A stretch of DNA of 64,000 bases. Source: Aquatica leii (Eukaryota > Arthropoda > Insecta > Coleoptera > Lampyridae). The stretch lies in the NCBI GenBank assembly GCA_035610365.1, contig CM069432.1, positions 496,001 to 560,000 on the forward strand. The letters run 5' to 3'. The translations under genes and the position numbers were made by a program. Position 1 is the stretch's first letter, and each line of letters begins with the position of its first letter. A model generated the notes under the pieces. That model did no database searches and was not told the origin of the DNA. It saw nothing but the letters and a program-made list of their open reading frames with translations. This document shows positions 23,790 to 33,044 of this stretch, in pieces.

Positions 23790-23850
23790 AATGTTACCTT
23801 ATAGCCCTGATAATGACTAAACATTAGTCGAAACTGTTGGCAAAATAAAA
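23790..23850 (+). ncRNA. Hammerhead-ribozyme-like core (PLE family 2, copy B)
   Basis: Order: GCC (23804-23806) - CTGATAA - TGACTAAACATTAGTC - GAAAC (GAAA at 23830) - TGTT - GGC (23839-23841). Stem II is a perfect 6-bp hairpin (GACTAA/TTAGTC) and GCC/GGC closes the inner stem I. The invariant CTGANGA reads CTGATAA in this copy, so it is probably inactive. It is a sister of the reverse copy at 18796-18860. Confidence 0.6.
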
Positions 23851-24189
23851 AAATAAAAGCTTAACCAAAAACTGAAGAAACTATTTATATATTTAAATTT
23901 TATGTTTGAGCAGATGTAAAAATTATTATTGGGTTGCCTAGCAATTGGTAAAATAAAAATATAAAAAAGTCAGATATATTAGGAATTGTAAAAACAAATA
24001 AATCGTTCTAATTTGCAAAGTGAATTAATATGTAGGATGAAAATAGTGATTTCTACAACGTATAACCACAAATGGTAATCCCTAACGATAAAATAGAAAA
24101 ATAAATTTTGAACTATTAAACTGTAAATCGGTGAGTACATTACATTCTATATGATTACAAATGAAAAAAAAGTTAATTATGAAGAAATT

Positions 24190-24381
24190 GGAGATAACTA
24201 CACCAATGTATAGCTAGAGTTGCTATTAAGATTCCTCCTTTTTGGAGAAAAACGTTAAAATTTGGTTTCACCAGGTAGAATCGCAGTTCTTTACATCTAA
24301 AATTACCAGTGAAGAAACAAAATGTCATTATATTCTTGGTTCTTTAGATACAGAAATACGTTATGTGGACAAGCCAGTCAA
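24190..24381 (+). mobile_element. LTR retrotransposon gag fragment
   Basis: A frame reading VAIKIPPFW, then VESQFFTSKITSEETK and YILGSLDTEIRYV matches the N-terminal gag region common in arthropod gypsy-type elements (IPPFW..NP..WF.Q.Ea.F....I..d.tKy..v...L...). It is a short fossil with no LTRs, cut on its right side by the PLE at 24382. Confidence 0.65.
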
Positions 24382-24671
24382 GCTTGGTTCACAAGTTGAT
24401 TACCTAACTCAGTAGTGGTTCTTTGTTAGATTTTCGTTTGCTTTTTCAGGTTATCGTTTTCTTTCTTACCTTTTCATAGTTTAGGTTATGGCTTGTTTTA
24501 CAAGTGGATAACCTAACTTTTGAGAAGTTCTTAGTTAGATTTCGATTGCTTGTTTGAGTTTTGCGATTTATCTCACGCCCTGATGAAGCCCCTTACGAAA
24601 GTGGGCGAAACGTTGGCAGCTTCGGTTGCAAATATGACACGGTCCAAACCCGGAAGACATTCTAATATTTG
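24382..24671 (+). repeat. PLE 5' terminal repeat (pLTR)
   Basis: Identical to 27161-27450 over the full 290 bp. It contains tandem-like words (gattacctaactcagtag / ggataacctaacttttgag, each followed by a ttcttngttagattttcg-type block), suggesting an older internal duplication, and ends with the hammerhead plus cggtccaaacccggaagac. Confidence 0.92.
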
Positions 24672-25935
24672 TATAGATTCCGGCCGTGGAAGCCTTCGCT
24701 ATTACATTAACAATCTCTACGGGGAGAATATTTCTTCTAAAACCTCCGTATTTTCCAAACTTCGCCACAAACTCGTCAAACTTTTGTGCAATTTAACCTT
24801 TCTTAGTCGCTGTCGTGACCACAACATCATTCCTGCATTCCTCAAAATTAAGTTCCACATTCAGACACGTTCTTCTAAAAACATCCTACACCGTGCTAGT
24901 CTAGCGTTGATACGCGAACGGATTAAGCAAACTAGGCGAGAGTTAGACACCATTTCGAAACAACTCTTTTATCTTCATCTTGAGTTGGCCAACACTCTAT
25001 CCCCGGATGATTGGAAATTCTTTGACAACATTACTTACCAGCAGTCTGATACCACTCTACGACTAACCACTGAAGGTCATCTCAAAAAGTTTCAATTATT
25101 GGAATCCAAGAATCGTAAAGCTTCTTCTACTACTAACTCAGTAAAGACGGTTGTCAATTTATCTAGTTTGGTTCTCACTTCAGAACAGGAATCGGTGCTC
25201 TCTAAGGGTTTGAATTTTGCGGTTGCTCCCAAACGTATTCCTAAAGAAGATATTCTATGTGCTGTTGAGTCTTCTATAAGACATCTTCCTCGCCACATCT
25301 CAGATCCCATTCGTATTAACACTGGCAAAATCCTTGAATCATCTAAAATTCCTAAATCCAACATTTCTAAGTCGGAAGAGTCAGCTCTAAAAAGTCTTCG
25401 TAAGAACCCTGATATTATTGTTCTTCCAGCCGACAAAGGCAACGCCACTGTAGTTTTGAACCAAATTGATTATGTTACGAAAATCAATTCTATTTTGTCT
25501 GAGGAAACTTACGCTCTTCTAACCCATAACCCCACTTCGAGGATTGAACGCGAGGTTAGCCAAATCATCAAATCTTCCAATCTACCTCCTGAAACTAAAC
25601 GTCGACTTACCCCATCAGATTCTAAACCACCTCGTCTATACGGACTTCCCAAAATTCACAAACAAGGTATTCCTTTTCGACCTATCGTTAGTACTATCCA
25701 ATCTCCTACTTACAAGCTAGCCAAGTTCTTGTCCAACATTCTTTGCGAGTTTACAGGTAAAACCTCTTCTCACATCCTCAACTCTCAGCATTTTATTCAA
25801 CGTCTAGAAACTATAAAACTTGAACCCCAAGATCTTCTCGTGAGCTTTGATGTTACTTCACTTTTACTAAAGTTCCTATTAAGGATTCGCTTATTATCAT
25901 CAAACAGATTCTGTCTCAACATGGCAAGGACTTGA
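24550..25935 (+). CDS. PLE reverse transcriptase, N-terminal and finger region
   Basis: A 461-codon frame opens inside the terminal repeat (the true start may be the second or later Met). It carries the PLE N-terminal domain (RRELDTISKQLFYLHLELAN), KIPKSNISKSEESALKSL, the conserved VLPADKGNATVV block, RLYGLPKIHKQGIPFRPIVS and VSFDVTSL. These are RT motifs 1 to A of the PLE type. The rest of the RT is in the overlapping frame from 25932, so this frame alone is not an active enzyme. PLE RTs prime on chromosomal DNA ends and are related to telomerase. Confidence 0.85.
   Translation: MFEFCDLSHALMKPLTKVGETLAASVANMTRSKPGRHSNICIDSGRGSLRYYINNLYGENISSKTSVFSKLRHKLVKLLCNLTFLSRCRDHNIIPAFLKIKFHIQTRSSKNILHRASLALIRERIKQTRRELDTISKQLFYLHLELANTLSPDDWKFFDNITYQQSDTTLRLTTEGHLKKFQLLESKNRKASSTTNSVKTVVNLSSLVLTSEQESVLSKGLNFAVAPKRIPKEDILCAVESSIRHLPRHISDPIRINTGKILESSKIPKSNISKSEESALKSLRKNPDIIVLPADKGNATVVLNQIDYVTKINSILSEETYALLTHNPTSRIEREVSQIIKSSNLPPETKRRLTPSDSKPPRLYGLPKIHKQGIPFRPIVSTIQSPTYKLAKFLSNILCEFTGKTSSHILNSQHFIQRLETIKLEPQDLLVSFDVTSLLLKFLLRIRLLSSNRFCLNMART
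24560..24632 (+). ncRNA. Hammerhead ribozyme, PLE 5' repeat
   Basis: Stem I outer TTTGC (24560-24564) pairs with GCAAA (24628-24632), and inner GCC (24577-24579) pairs with GGC (24615-24617). CTGATGA is at 24580-24586. Stem II is GCCC/GGGC (24588-24591 with 24603-24606). GAAA is at 24607-24610, then C and GTT, giving predicted cleavage after 24614. Stem III is the minimal self-complementary AACGTT, as in hammerheads thought to work best as dimers. This is a complete type I layout; established knowledge is that PLE terminal repeats encode such motifs. Confidence 0.75.
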
Positions 25936-27134
25936 GTTTGGTTCCTCTTATTGAAAAGTGTCTATCCTCTACTTACTTCCAATTTAATAATAAGTTTTAC
26001 GAACAAGTTTCTGGTGCTGCTATGGGTTCTCCTCTATCACCTGTTGTAGCTAACATTTTTATGGAATCCTTTGAAACGGTTGCTTTGGAATCATCAATAT
26101 TAAAACCTAAAGTGTGGTTTAGATATGTTGACGACACGTTTATTGTTTGGTCTCATGGTCATCTTGAATTGTCTAAGTTTCTTGATCATCTTAACAATCA
26201 ACACTTAGATATCAAATTTACTATGGAAATCGAAAGTAACGGTTCTCTTCCATTTCTTGACGTTCTTGTGACTCGTAAGCCCGACGGACTTCTAGGCCAT
26301 TCTGTTTATCGCAAACCCACCCATACGGACAGATACCTTCATGCTTCGTCTCATCATCATCCTGCACAGAAACGTTCTGTTATTGAATCTTTGGTCCATC
26401 GTGCCTTTTCTATTTGTCAACCTGAGAATCTAGACTCAGAACTCCGTCATCTTACTAGGACCTTAGTGAACAATGGTTATCTAAAGCGAGATATTCATAG
26501 AGTTATTAATCGTCGTTTACATCCACGTACTCGATTACCTAAGGACATTTCTACACCCGAATCCAACCCGAAATTGGCCTTTTTACCCTACATTCACAAG
26601 GTTACAGATCAAATAGGGAAACTCCTTCGTAAGAATGGTATTAAACCCATATTCAACTCGACAGGCAAAATCTCTCAGATTCTTCCTTCTCCCAAAGACA
26701 AATTTCCTACACTTTCATCTCAAGGTGTATACCAAATTCCCTGTTCTTGTGGTTTAGTCTACATTGGTGAAACCGGTCGTTCCGTCATTACTCGCATTTC
26801 AGAACATGATCGTTGTATAAGGAAAAGGTATACTTCCAAGTCTGCGGTTGCTGAACATCATTTTACTACAGGTCACAAGATAGATTTTGATAATGTTTCG
26901 TTGATTGCCAAATCTCCATTCTTTTTCAACAGGAAATTCCGAGAAAGCATAGAAATCATCAAACACCCCAATAACTTCAATCGTGATCATGGTTTCGAAC
27001 TATCCCCTCTTTGGTTCCCGGTTATTAGTCATTTATCAAAAACACGCCCCCTAGCAACCGTAACCCAATCAGGGTCGAGCTTAATCATCCGTGACGATCC
27101 TTTTCCTTTAAATATGGAGACTATTTCTTCTTAA
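25932..27134 (+). CDS. PLE reverse transcriptase catalytic part plus GIY-YIG endonuclease
   Basis: A 400-codon frame. Residues ~1-140 have the RT blocks GAAMGSPLSPVVANIFM, WFRYVDDTFIVW (catalytic YVDD) and LPFLDVLVTRKPDG, then the PLE hallmark YRKPTHTDRYLH. Residues ~270-350 form the GIY-YIG endonuclease (GVYQIPCSCGLVYIGETGRS, then SAVAEHHFTTGHKIDF and the FNRKFRESIEI helix), with the CxC inside the GIY-YIG block. Length and order match intact PLEs. It ends 26 bp before the 3' repeat. With the upstream frame it forms one element-encoded protein region, apparently broken once between the two. Confidence 0.92.
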   Translation: MSLVPLIEKCLSSTYFQFNNKFYEQVSGAAMGSPLSPVVANIFMESFETVALESSILKPKVWFRYVDDTFIVWSHGHLELSKFLDHLNNQHLDIKFTMEIESNGSLPFLDVLVTRKPDGLLGHSVYRKPTHTDRYLHASSHHHPAQKRSVIESLVHRAFSICQPENLDSELRHLTRTLVNNGYLKRDIHRVINRRLHPRTRLPKDISTPESNPKLAFLPYIHKVTDQIGKLLRKNGIKPIFNSTGKISQILPSPKDKFPTLSSQGVYQIPCSCGLVYIGETGRSVITRISEHDRCIRKRYTSKSAVAEHHFTTGHKIDFDNVSLIAKSPFFFNRKFRESIEIIKHPNNFNRDHGFELSPLWFPVISHLSKTRPLATVTQSGSSLIIRDDPFPLNMETISS

Positions 27135-27160
27135 GTCACTTCTACGGAGTTTAGAATCTG

Positions 27161-27450
27161 GCTTGGTTCACAAGTTGATTACCTAACTCAGTAGTGGTTC
27201 TTTGTTAGATTTTCGTTTGCTTTTTCAGGTTATCGTTTTCTTTCTTACCTTTTCATAGTTTAGGTTATGGCTTGTTTTACAAGTGGATAACCTAACTTTT
27301 GAGAAGTTCTTAGTTAGATTTCGATTGCTTGTTTGAGTTTTGCGATTTATCTCACGCCCTGATGAAGCCCCTTACGAAAGTGGGCGAAACGTTGGCAGCT
27401 TCGGTTGCAAATATGACACGGTCCAAACCCGGAAGACATTCTAATATTTG
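27161..27450 (+). repeat. PLE 3' terminal repeat (pLTR)
   Basis: Identical to 24382-24671. It closes the young PLE. The sequence after it (gaatggtattatg...) is unrelated to the sequence before the 5' repeat. Confidence 0.92.
27339..27411 (+). ncRNA. Hammerhead ribozyme, PLE 3' repeat
   Basis: Same bases and pairing as the copy at 24560-24632, exactly 2779 bp downstream: CTGATGA at 27359-27365, GAAA at 27386-27389, predicted cleavage after 27393. Two hammerheads one unit apart would release a unit-length 2779-nt RNA if both cut. Confidence 0.75.
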
Positions 27451-27789
27451 GAATGGTATTATGTTCAAGAAAGTTTGTTGAAGTGTTGATGAAACTGTAC
27501 TTTCAAAGATAAAAAATGTCACAGTGGGAAGCACAGTAAAGAAAAGTTGGCAGTTTTACTTGCAGCTAACTTGGAGGGTTCTAAAGACACAATTGGACGC
27601 AATGCTTTTCCTGGCCTATGTATTTTGACTGGTTTGGATACCGTTAGTGGAGAACGGAGTTGTTTGCTACAATGTTTTCAAGAGGATTTTTTAATATTAA
27701 CAAACAAGGGCCTTCACAGAGCATCACCTTAATTCGGTCAAAATAAATATTGCAGCAAAGCAATTCCATTTCCAACTAACGGTATCCAA
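27451..27789. other. Unrecognised sequence between two PLEs
   Basis: A 61-codon frame (27547-27732, MAVLLAANLEGSKDTIGRNA...) has near-normal composition but no family I know. It may belong to the gag-bearing element interrupted by the PLE or to the old PLE that follows. Confidence 0.3.
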
Positions 27790-28830
27790 TCAAGTCCTAC
27801 CATAAATGTACCGTTTACCTAAAATATAAAAGCCAAGAACAGCATTGTGTCCAATCGTCTCAGTTATCAACGCTCCTACTTCATCTGATATCAACATTTT
27901 TATCAAATAAATTCAACAGTTTGGAGTATCAAAAATCACATCTCAGCATCAAGAATTCTTACAAATTTATTGAAAAAATTAAAAACGTTGAGCTGACTGA
28001 ATGTTAGTAGCATTTGATGTTAGAGTATTGTTTCCGAGTGTCCCGATTAATAAGACCTTGAAATAACTAAAAGATATATTATCTAAAAAAAACGTGTATG
28101 GATCAATCGTACTTTCAAATTAACGGTAATATTTACCACCAAAAAATCGTAACAACGATTGACAACAGTTTGTCTGCATTTATGGATAATTCATTTGTGA
28201 GTAGATTTGAAACCGATCTAAAACCAAATTTAAATTTCTTCCCGAAAATTTGGCTTACGTATGTGAACGTCATTTTTGCGGTCATTCCTACTAGTGTTTT
28301 TAGTCCCCAAGTATTTGTTGAGGTCTTAAATTAAAAATTTGAAACTATAAAGTTTACCCATGAAATGATGGAAAGCCATTCCTAAACACTTTAGAGTGAG
28401 CAGAAAAGGCAATAAATTAGATATCAACATTTACCGCGAAACTACCAACACCATACGATTTATAGAAAATGATTCGAACTATAGCTTGCGACATAAACTA
28501 ACTGCTTTTTAATAAAGAACTTTGGTACAACGAGAGATAATTCCGCATTACTGGCTCAAGGTGCTACTCTTTTTTTACCTATGCCTTAAGTAATTGGGCA
28601 ACGAAATCAGTCAGTTATTTTTGGCCAAAATCCTTCTAGTCCAAATATACATAACATGGTCTGGAACATGAGCACACTGGCCATAATGCATTTGAAATAG
28701 ACCTTGTCGTTAGCAATAAACTGGTTAGCGTATACTCCCGACAACGTAATAATCATAATTGGAAAACCTTTAAAACTATTAGAAATGTTCATATTCAAGT
28801 AAAAATAGAAAAGCTTAAAAATATTCAAAA
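27790..28830 (+). mobile_element. Old Penelope-like element RT remains
   Basis: Degraded PLE blocks are readable in order on the forward strand: MYRLPKI and CPIVSVINAPTSS, LVAFDVRVLFPSVPINKTL, SYFQINGNIYHQKIVTTID, FMDNSFVSRFETDLKPNLN, FPKIWLTYVNVIFAVI, then FTHEMMES and INIYRETT-like words. Many breaks; much older than the 24382 element and a separate family (closer to those with an R-F-E-T-D-L block). Confidence 0.75.
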
Positions 28831-28839
28831 AAAATAGAA

Positions 28840-29160
28840 AAAAAAATAGAAAATTTGATTTTATTAATCAAATTATTTTATAGAAAAACATGCTCCAGTT
28901 ATTAGTTTCCTAAATATCTGCAAATTTTTAGTAGCTATCGATACTGATATACAGCTAAAGAAAAAACGTATGTACTATGCTGAAATACAATTAGGGTTGA
29001 TATTATTAAACTTGAATGAGTGTGATTTTGTATTGTACTCATCACTCGATAACAGTTATTTAAACATAAATGTTAGCCAAAATTGCATTTCAATTATTCT
29101 AATAAAATGTTGCACTTTACTGTGCGAAAAATAAAGAAAATGCATAAAAGTATCATTTGT
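28840..29160. other. AT-rich spacer
   Basis: Nothing recognised; begins with an A-rich tract (aaaaaatagaaaaaaaaataga) that may be the tail of the old PLE. Confidence 0.5.
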
Positions 29161-29164
29161 TTAT

Positions 29165-30331
29165 TAAGCTCTTAAGACAAATATTTATCTCCACTTAAAA
29201 TTGGTGCAGATAAGTTTACAATTAAACATACAACAAAAATGTCTTTAATTTTTGGCAAGAGTGTCCATGGTAAAGGTTTGCAGCAAATGTCAAACAATTT
29301 AATCTGATTTAATCGTTGAATGTGCACACGTGCTCTGGAATTCCAACATTTGTTTTCGATTCTTCTTCAGAAAGTTGCTTTCTTTTCCTGAGGAACGAAG
29401 GTCTTACAAGTTTTATAAAATGTTTTTGCAAAATCCCTTATCTACCATGAAAACTTCTTGATTCGTTTCTAGCTTATCAACTAAGCCACTTTGTTCAAAG
29501 ATATCCTTGTCCGAAGTCCTTCCTCCATATGCTTTATTGATAAAACTTATTATACCACCTGGAGATACTCCTGTCATAAATTTAATTGTATGACCACTTT
29601 TATAATGTGATTAAGTTCTTATTTTGCAGCACAAACTTTTGGGTTTCTGAACGCTTAATGCAATACAGTCCACTACTACATTTGAATATTTTTCAAAGCA
29701 TTTGGGTAGACTTTTTCTAGTCTCGCTTTTACTTGACCAAACTATGCTTTTAAAATAATTGCTAATTTAGAAATTATATTCCTAATTATGACATTACATG
29801 TTTTGCTACAAATAACATTGAAGAATGATGCAAGGACTACATATCGAAAGCCATTTGTAAGTTTTATAAAAGTCGGAATTATTTTTTTTTCTTTTACTGA
29901 TAATTTTTTTACTCGCGCCTGTGGAATATAAAAATCATATAACAGAATAATTTAATCTAAGAGTTTAAAAAAAATGTAAACAAGTCAATGAATTTAATTT
30001 TTTATCAGAATCGATTGCTCTAATAAATGCTATTACTAAATCCCCACTTGTGACTTGTGTACCGACTTTTGTTCGATCAGAAAAAATTCCATATCTTGAA
30101 GGGAAAACAAGAATGTTAAAAACAATAATTTTTACTGATTTATTAAAGAGGAAAGCAATATCGAGGCGCACAAATATCGAGGTTAGTCGATATGACAACA
30201 TAAGCTGAATTTGCCATATTTCGGTTATTTCTTAATGAAGTCGAGGAGAAAAATTTCATAATATTAGAAAAAATATATGTAGACTTTACTTTATCATTCC
30301 TTATAGAAAAGTCATGTAGTGACCACACCAT
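29165..30331 (-). pseudogene. DDE_Tnp_4 (IS5/PIF-Harbinger-like) transposase, broken
   Basis: The reverse strand shows RLDIAFLFNKSVKIIVFN (helical N-terminal part), then VVVDC (first catalytic Asp), SVQKPKS, KSGHTIKFMTGVSPGGIISF, YGGRTSDKDIFEQSGLVDKL, VFMVDKGF (second Asp), LVRPSFLRKRKQLSEEESK, ARVHIQRLNQIK and LPWTLLPKIKDIFVVC, ending with VNLSAPILSGDKYLS and a stop. This is the transposase common in insects, often fused to a THAP finger. The third acidic residue lies in the R(I/V)H-(I/V)-ER helix, where this copy has Gln in place of Glu (HIQR). Frameshifts occur near VDKGF and before ARVHI, and stops elsewhere. No THAP finger or terminal repeats were found. Confidence 0.85.
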
Positions 30332-30339
30332 TTTTTTTT

Positions 30340-32187
30340 CTTTATAAAATATTAGTTTATTATTTTTAACATTAAAGATTGTGCATTGAAATCACTATGT
30401 TGCGTTTCCTAGCCATCACCCCCTATATATTAATTTTGTCGGTTTTTTCTTATTGTAATAATCTATTAATCTGTTTATATTATTTGTAAATTTTGATTTA
30501 AATAGAATCTACACAAAAGAAAATATATGGCACTATTAGTACTCGATTCTTATGATTGAACCCTTAAAGAGTTCGATATAAAATTTTAATAAAGCTTCAG
30601 TGCAAGTTTAAAAAAAACCTGTTTCAAATAATTGTTTCACATCGATTACTAAACGTAAATGTTTATCAAAACTAATTATGTTATTACTCCCTATTTATTA
30701 AACCTGTTAATTTTTTTTAAATCTTAATAATACAAATGTTTCCAGTTTAATTTAATCTTGATTAGTTTTTAATTTTTTTAAGTAAAAAAAAATAATCAGA
30801 ATTTTGAGTTTCTTTGTAAAACTGTGAAATTTTGTAATTTATGCATAAAGTTATGTACCAAATTTTATGCAATTTTAAAAAATAATTTGAGTAAGCTTTA
30901 CATTACACCTTCTAGAAATATTATTTACACTTAGTAATCAAACATATTCATGATACTATCGTCAAAATTCATTATAAAAATAATGTTTAATAAACCACTT
31001 CAACAGGTATATAGAAATTAGAATAAAAGAACTCTAGAATAATCAAACCGTAAAATGTTCTTAACATTTGTATAGTGCTTGTAGACAAAACAACTATTAA
31101 TAATTTTAAAATACTTTACAAGACGTCGCAAACCAAGAAAATTAAACTAATATAGTTTAACATCGACATACTTCTGTTTTTTATATAGTATAAGTAAAAA
31201 CGAAACATTTGATGTTACTTTAATACATATTATTTACAGTAACGCGTGTTTTGATAACATTCTAAATCATCGATGCCTAATGTAAAATACGCAACATGTG
31301 ATTTATGTGTCAAAATGAACATCTTGAATTTTATAAAAGATGGCGTGTTAGATCTAAATTATAAATAAATCACACCAACGCTCTATTGTCTTAGTGTAAA
31401 CGGGCCCTGATTGTTTCTAACAGAAATGATTTACACTTGATATCAAGGACAAAGATCCTTTAGATTTCTTGCTTTTACGTGGTTATAAAATACGTGATTT
31501 TTAAAATTGCATCTATTATATGTGTGTAGGTACTTTAGACACGTTCGCAATTAATTGATAGTCGACGTGGTAGTAAATTTTTAAAAGTTAAAAATACCAC
31601 ACGTTAAATCTGTGTATGGTTAAATCGCTACGTATTTATTACACGTATAATAAATTGTTGAAGTTAGTGCTTAATTTACCAAACAATCGTTGGACAATGA
31701 AACAGAAAACAAAAAATAACAAAACACTAATAATTTCGTGACAATTATGAATGAATAACAAATTTCAATTTTAATTTTAATGTTAAAATATCAGAAAATT
31801 TACCATTTTTAAAAGTTAATATTTTTTAACAAACAAATCAATAAGCAGTGTATTCTATTAAAAATAAACTAAATATACAATAATTTATTGCCAAATCATT
31901 TTACTACTCAATAAAATCTATTACTTTTAATGTGTCCATTGAGCACTCAAGTGCCAGTGAGCTTATCTCTGTTCAAAAAATGGTTAATAATGTAAAGTAA
32001 ATGACCAAAACAAGTATTTAAGAATTTTTTTAAAATTTAATACGTAAGGCGTTTTAAAGAATAAAATAAAACCCAAATGTTTTATAAAAGTTCTGTATCT
32101 AAAGGCACCAGTGAATGAACACCTAAGCGAATGCTAAAGAAACATAATTTTGGAAAGATGACAAAATTAAAAAAAACTTACACGATT
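30340..32187. other. AT-rich spacer
   Basis: No gene or element recognised on either strand; no frame over about 60 codons. Confidence 0.5.
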
Positions 32188-32275
32188 TTTTTTATTAAGA
32201 TCATATCGACTAACCCTTATATTTGTGCGCCTCAATATTACTTACCCGTTTAGTAAATCAGAAAAAAAATCGTCG
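32188..32275 (+). repeat. Inverted fragment of the DDE_Tnp_4 transposase sequence
   Basis: About 65 bp (atcatatcgactaaccct, atatttgtgcgcctcaatat, gtttagtaaatcagaaaaa) match the reverse complement of 30136-30200 at roughly 85 percent. It is therefore a second, oppositely oriented scrap of the same transposase family, 2 kb away. Confidence 0.65.
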
Positions 32276-33044
32276 CAGGCAGGATTCGAAGCTATATTAT
32301 ATTTGTGAATTCATTTTAAATTACAAATTAAATATCTGATAAACTGTTAATGTTAGAATTTTTTTTATTTGAATAAATTGTTAGAAAGAATTGTCTCTAT
32401 AAAAAACTGTAAAAATAATTCGAATAATCTACATACGTACAAGATTGAATAAGAAAAAAGTTGAAAATGGCAGATACACCCACTTCCGGTTTCTTTATCA
32501 GCCCCATCTTTTGACAAAGCAGAAAGAATATAAAAATGCAGATCCATACTAAATTTCAAGTTACTAGGACTTTTGGTTCGAGAGTTATCGTGGGTACATC
32601 CAAAAATAATTATTACTTGTCAGTTTTATTTTGCTATTGTTCTATACCAGTTTTGTCATTGTTTACTGTTATCGCTCTTCTCGTTTCGTGCACACCTTTT
32701 TTCATTAATTGAAATAGTATCATCAATCTCACATCACCATTTTCTTTGACGATTGTTTTCTAATAACTGTTTTTCATTAAAGTAATTTCGTTAGCTTCAG
32801 TAAAACTTTGTACATTGTATCATTATATTATTTATTTCATCGCTGACAAAAGGATTCTCAATTATTACATTTTTTTTATACAATAATATCAACCAAGATA
32901 ATATCTTCCTCGGTTCTGTCATGCCATTGGTATTAATATCAGTTGCAACAACAGAATTTTTATAATCAGTAGTATCCATGTATATTTTCCACACATATAA
33001 TTTGGTTTGATTTGCTCTTTTTGCAAGGAAAAATTCTAATATTT
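32276..33044. other. AT-rich spacer
   Basis: Nothing recognised before the LTR at 33045. Confidence 0.5.

Larger units (their letters stand above)
21512..23900 (+). repeat. PLE (family 2) terminal repeat, forward orientation, split by mariner
   Basis: The terminal repeat of the 19004-20780 element runs 21512-21603, is interrupted by the mariner at 21604-23786 and resumes at 23787 (taatgttaccttatagcc...). Removing the mariner restores the order seen in the reverse copy at 18730-18970, which dates the mariner insertion after the PLE. Confidence 0.8.
24382..27450 (+). mobile_element. Young Penelope-like element (GIY-YIG), near-complete
   Basis: Two direct terminal repeats of 290 bp (24382-24671 and 27161-27450) are identical by eye, so insertion was recent. 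Between them lies one PLE polyprotein region, reverse transcriptase followed by GIY-YIG endonuclease, spread over two overlapping frames. Each repeat holds a hammerhead core. It sits immediately to the right of an LTR-element gag fragment. No clear target-site duplication was seen. Relatives of the same family are scattered through the window (42605, 51025, 56120, 57600 and 61985). Confidence 0.95.
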
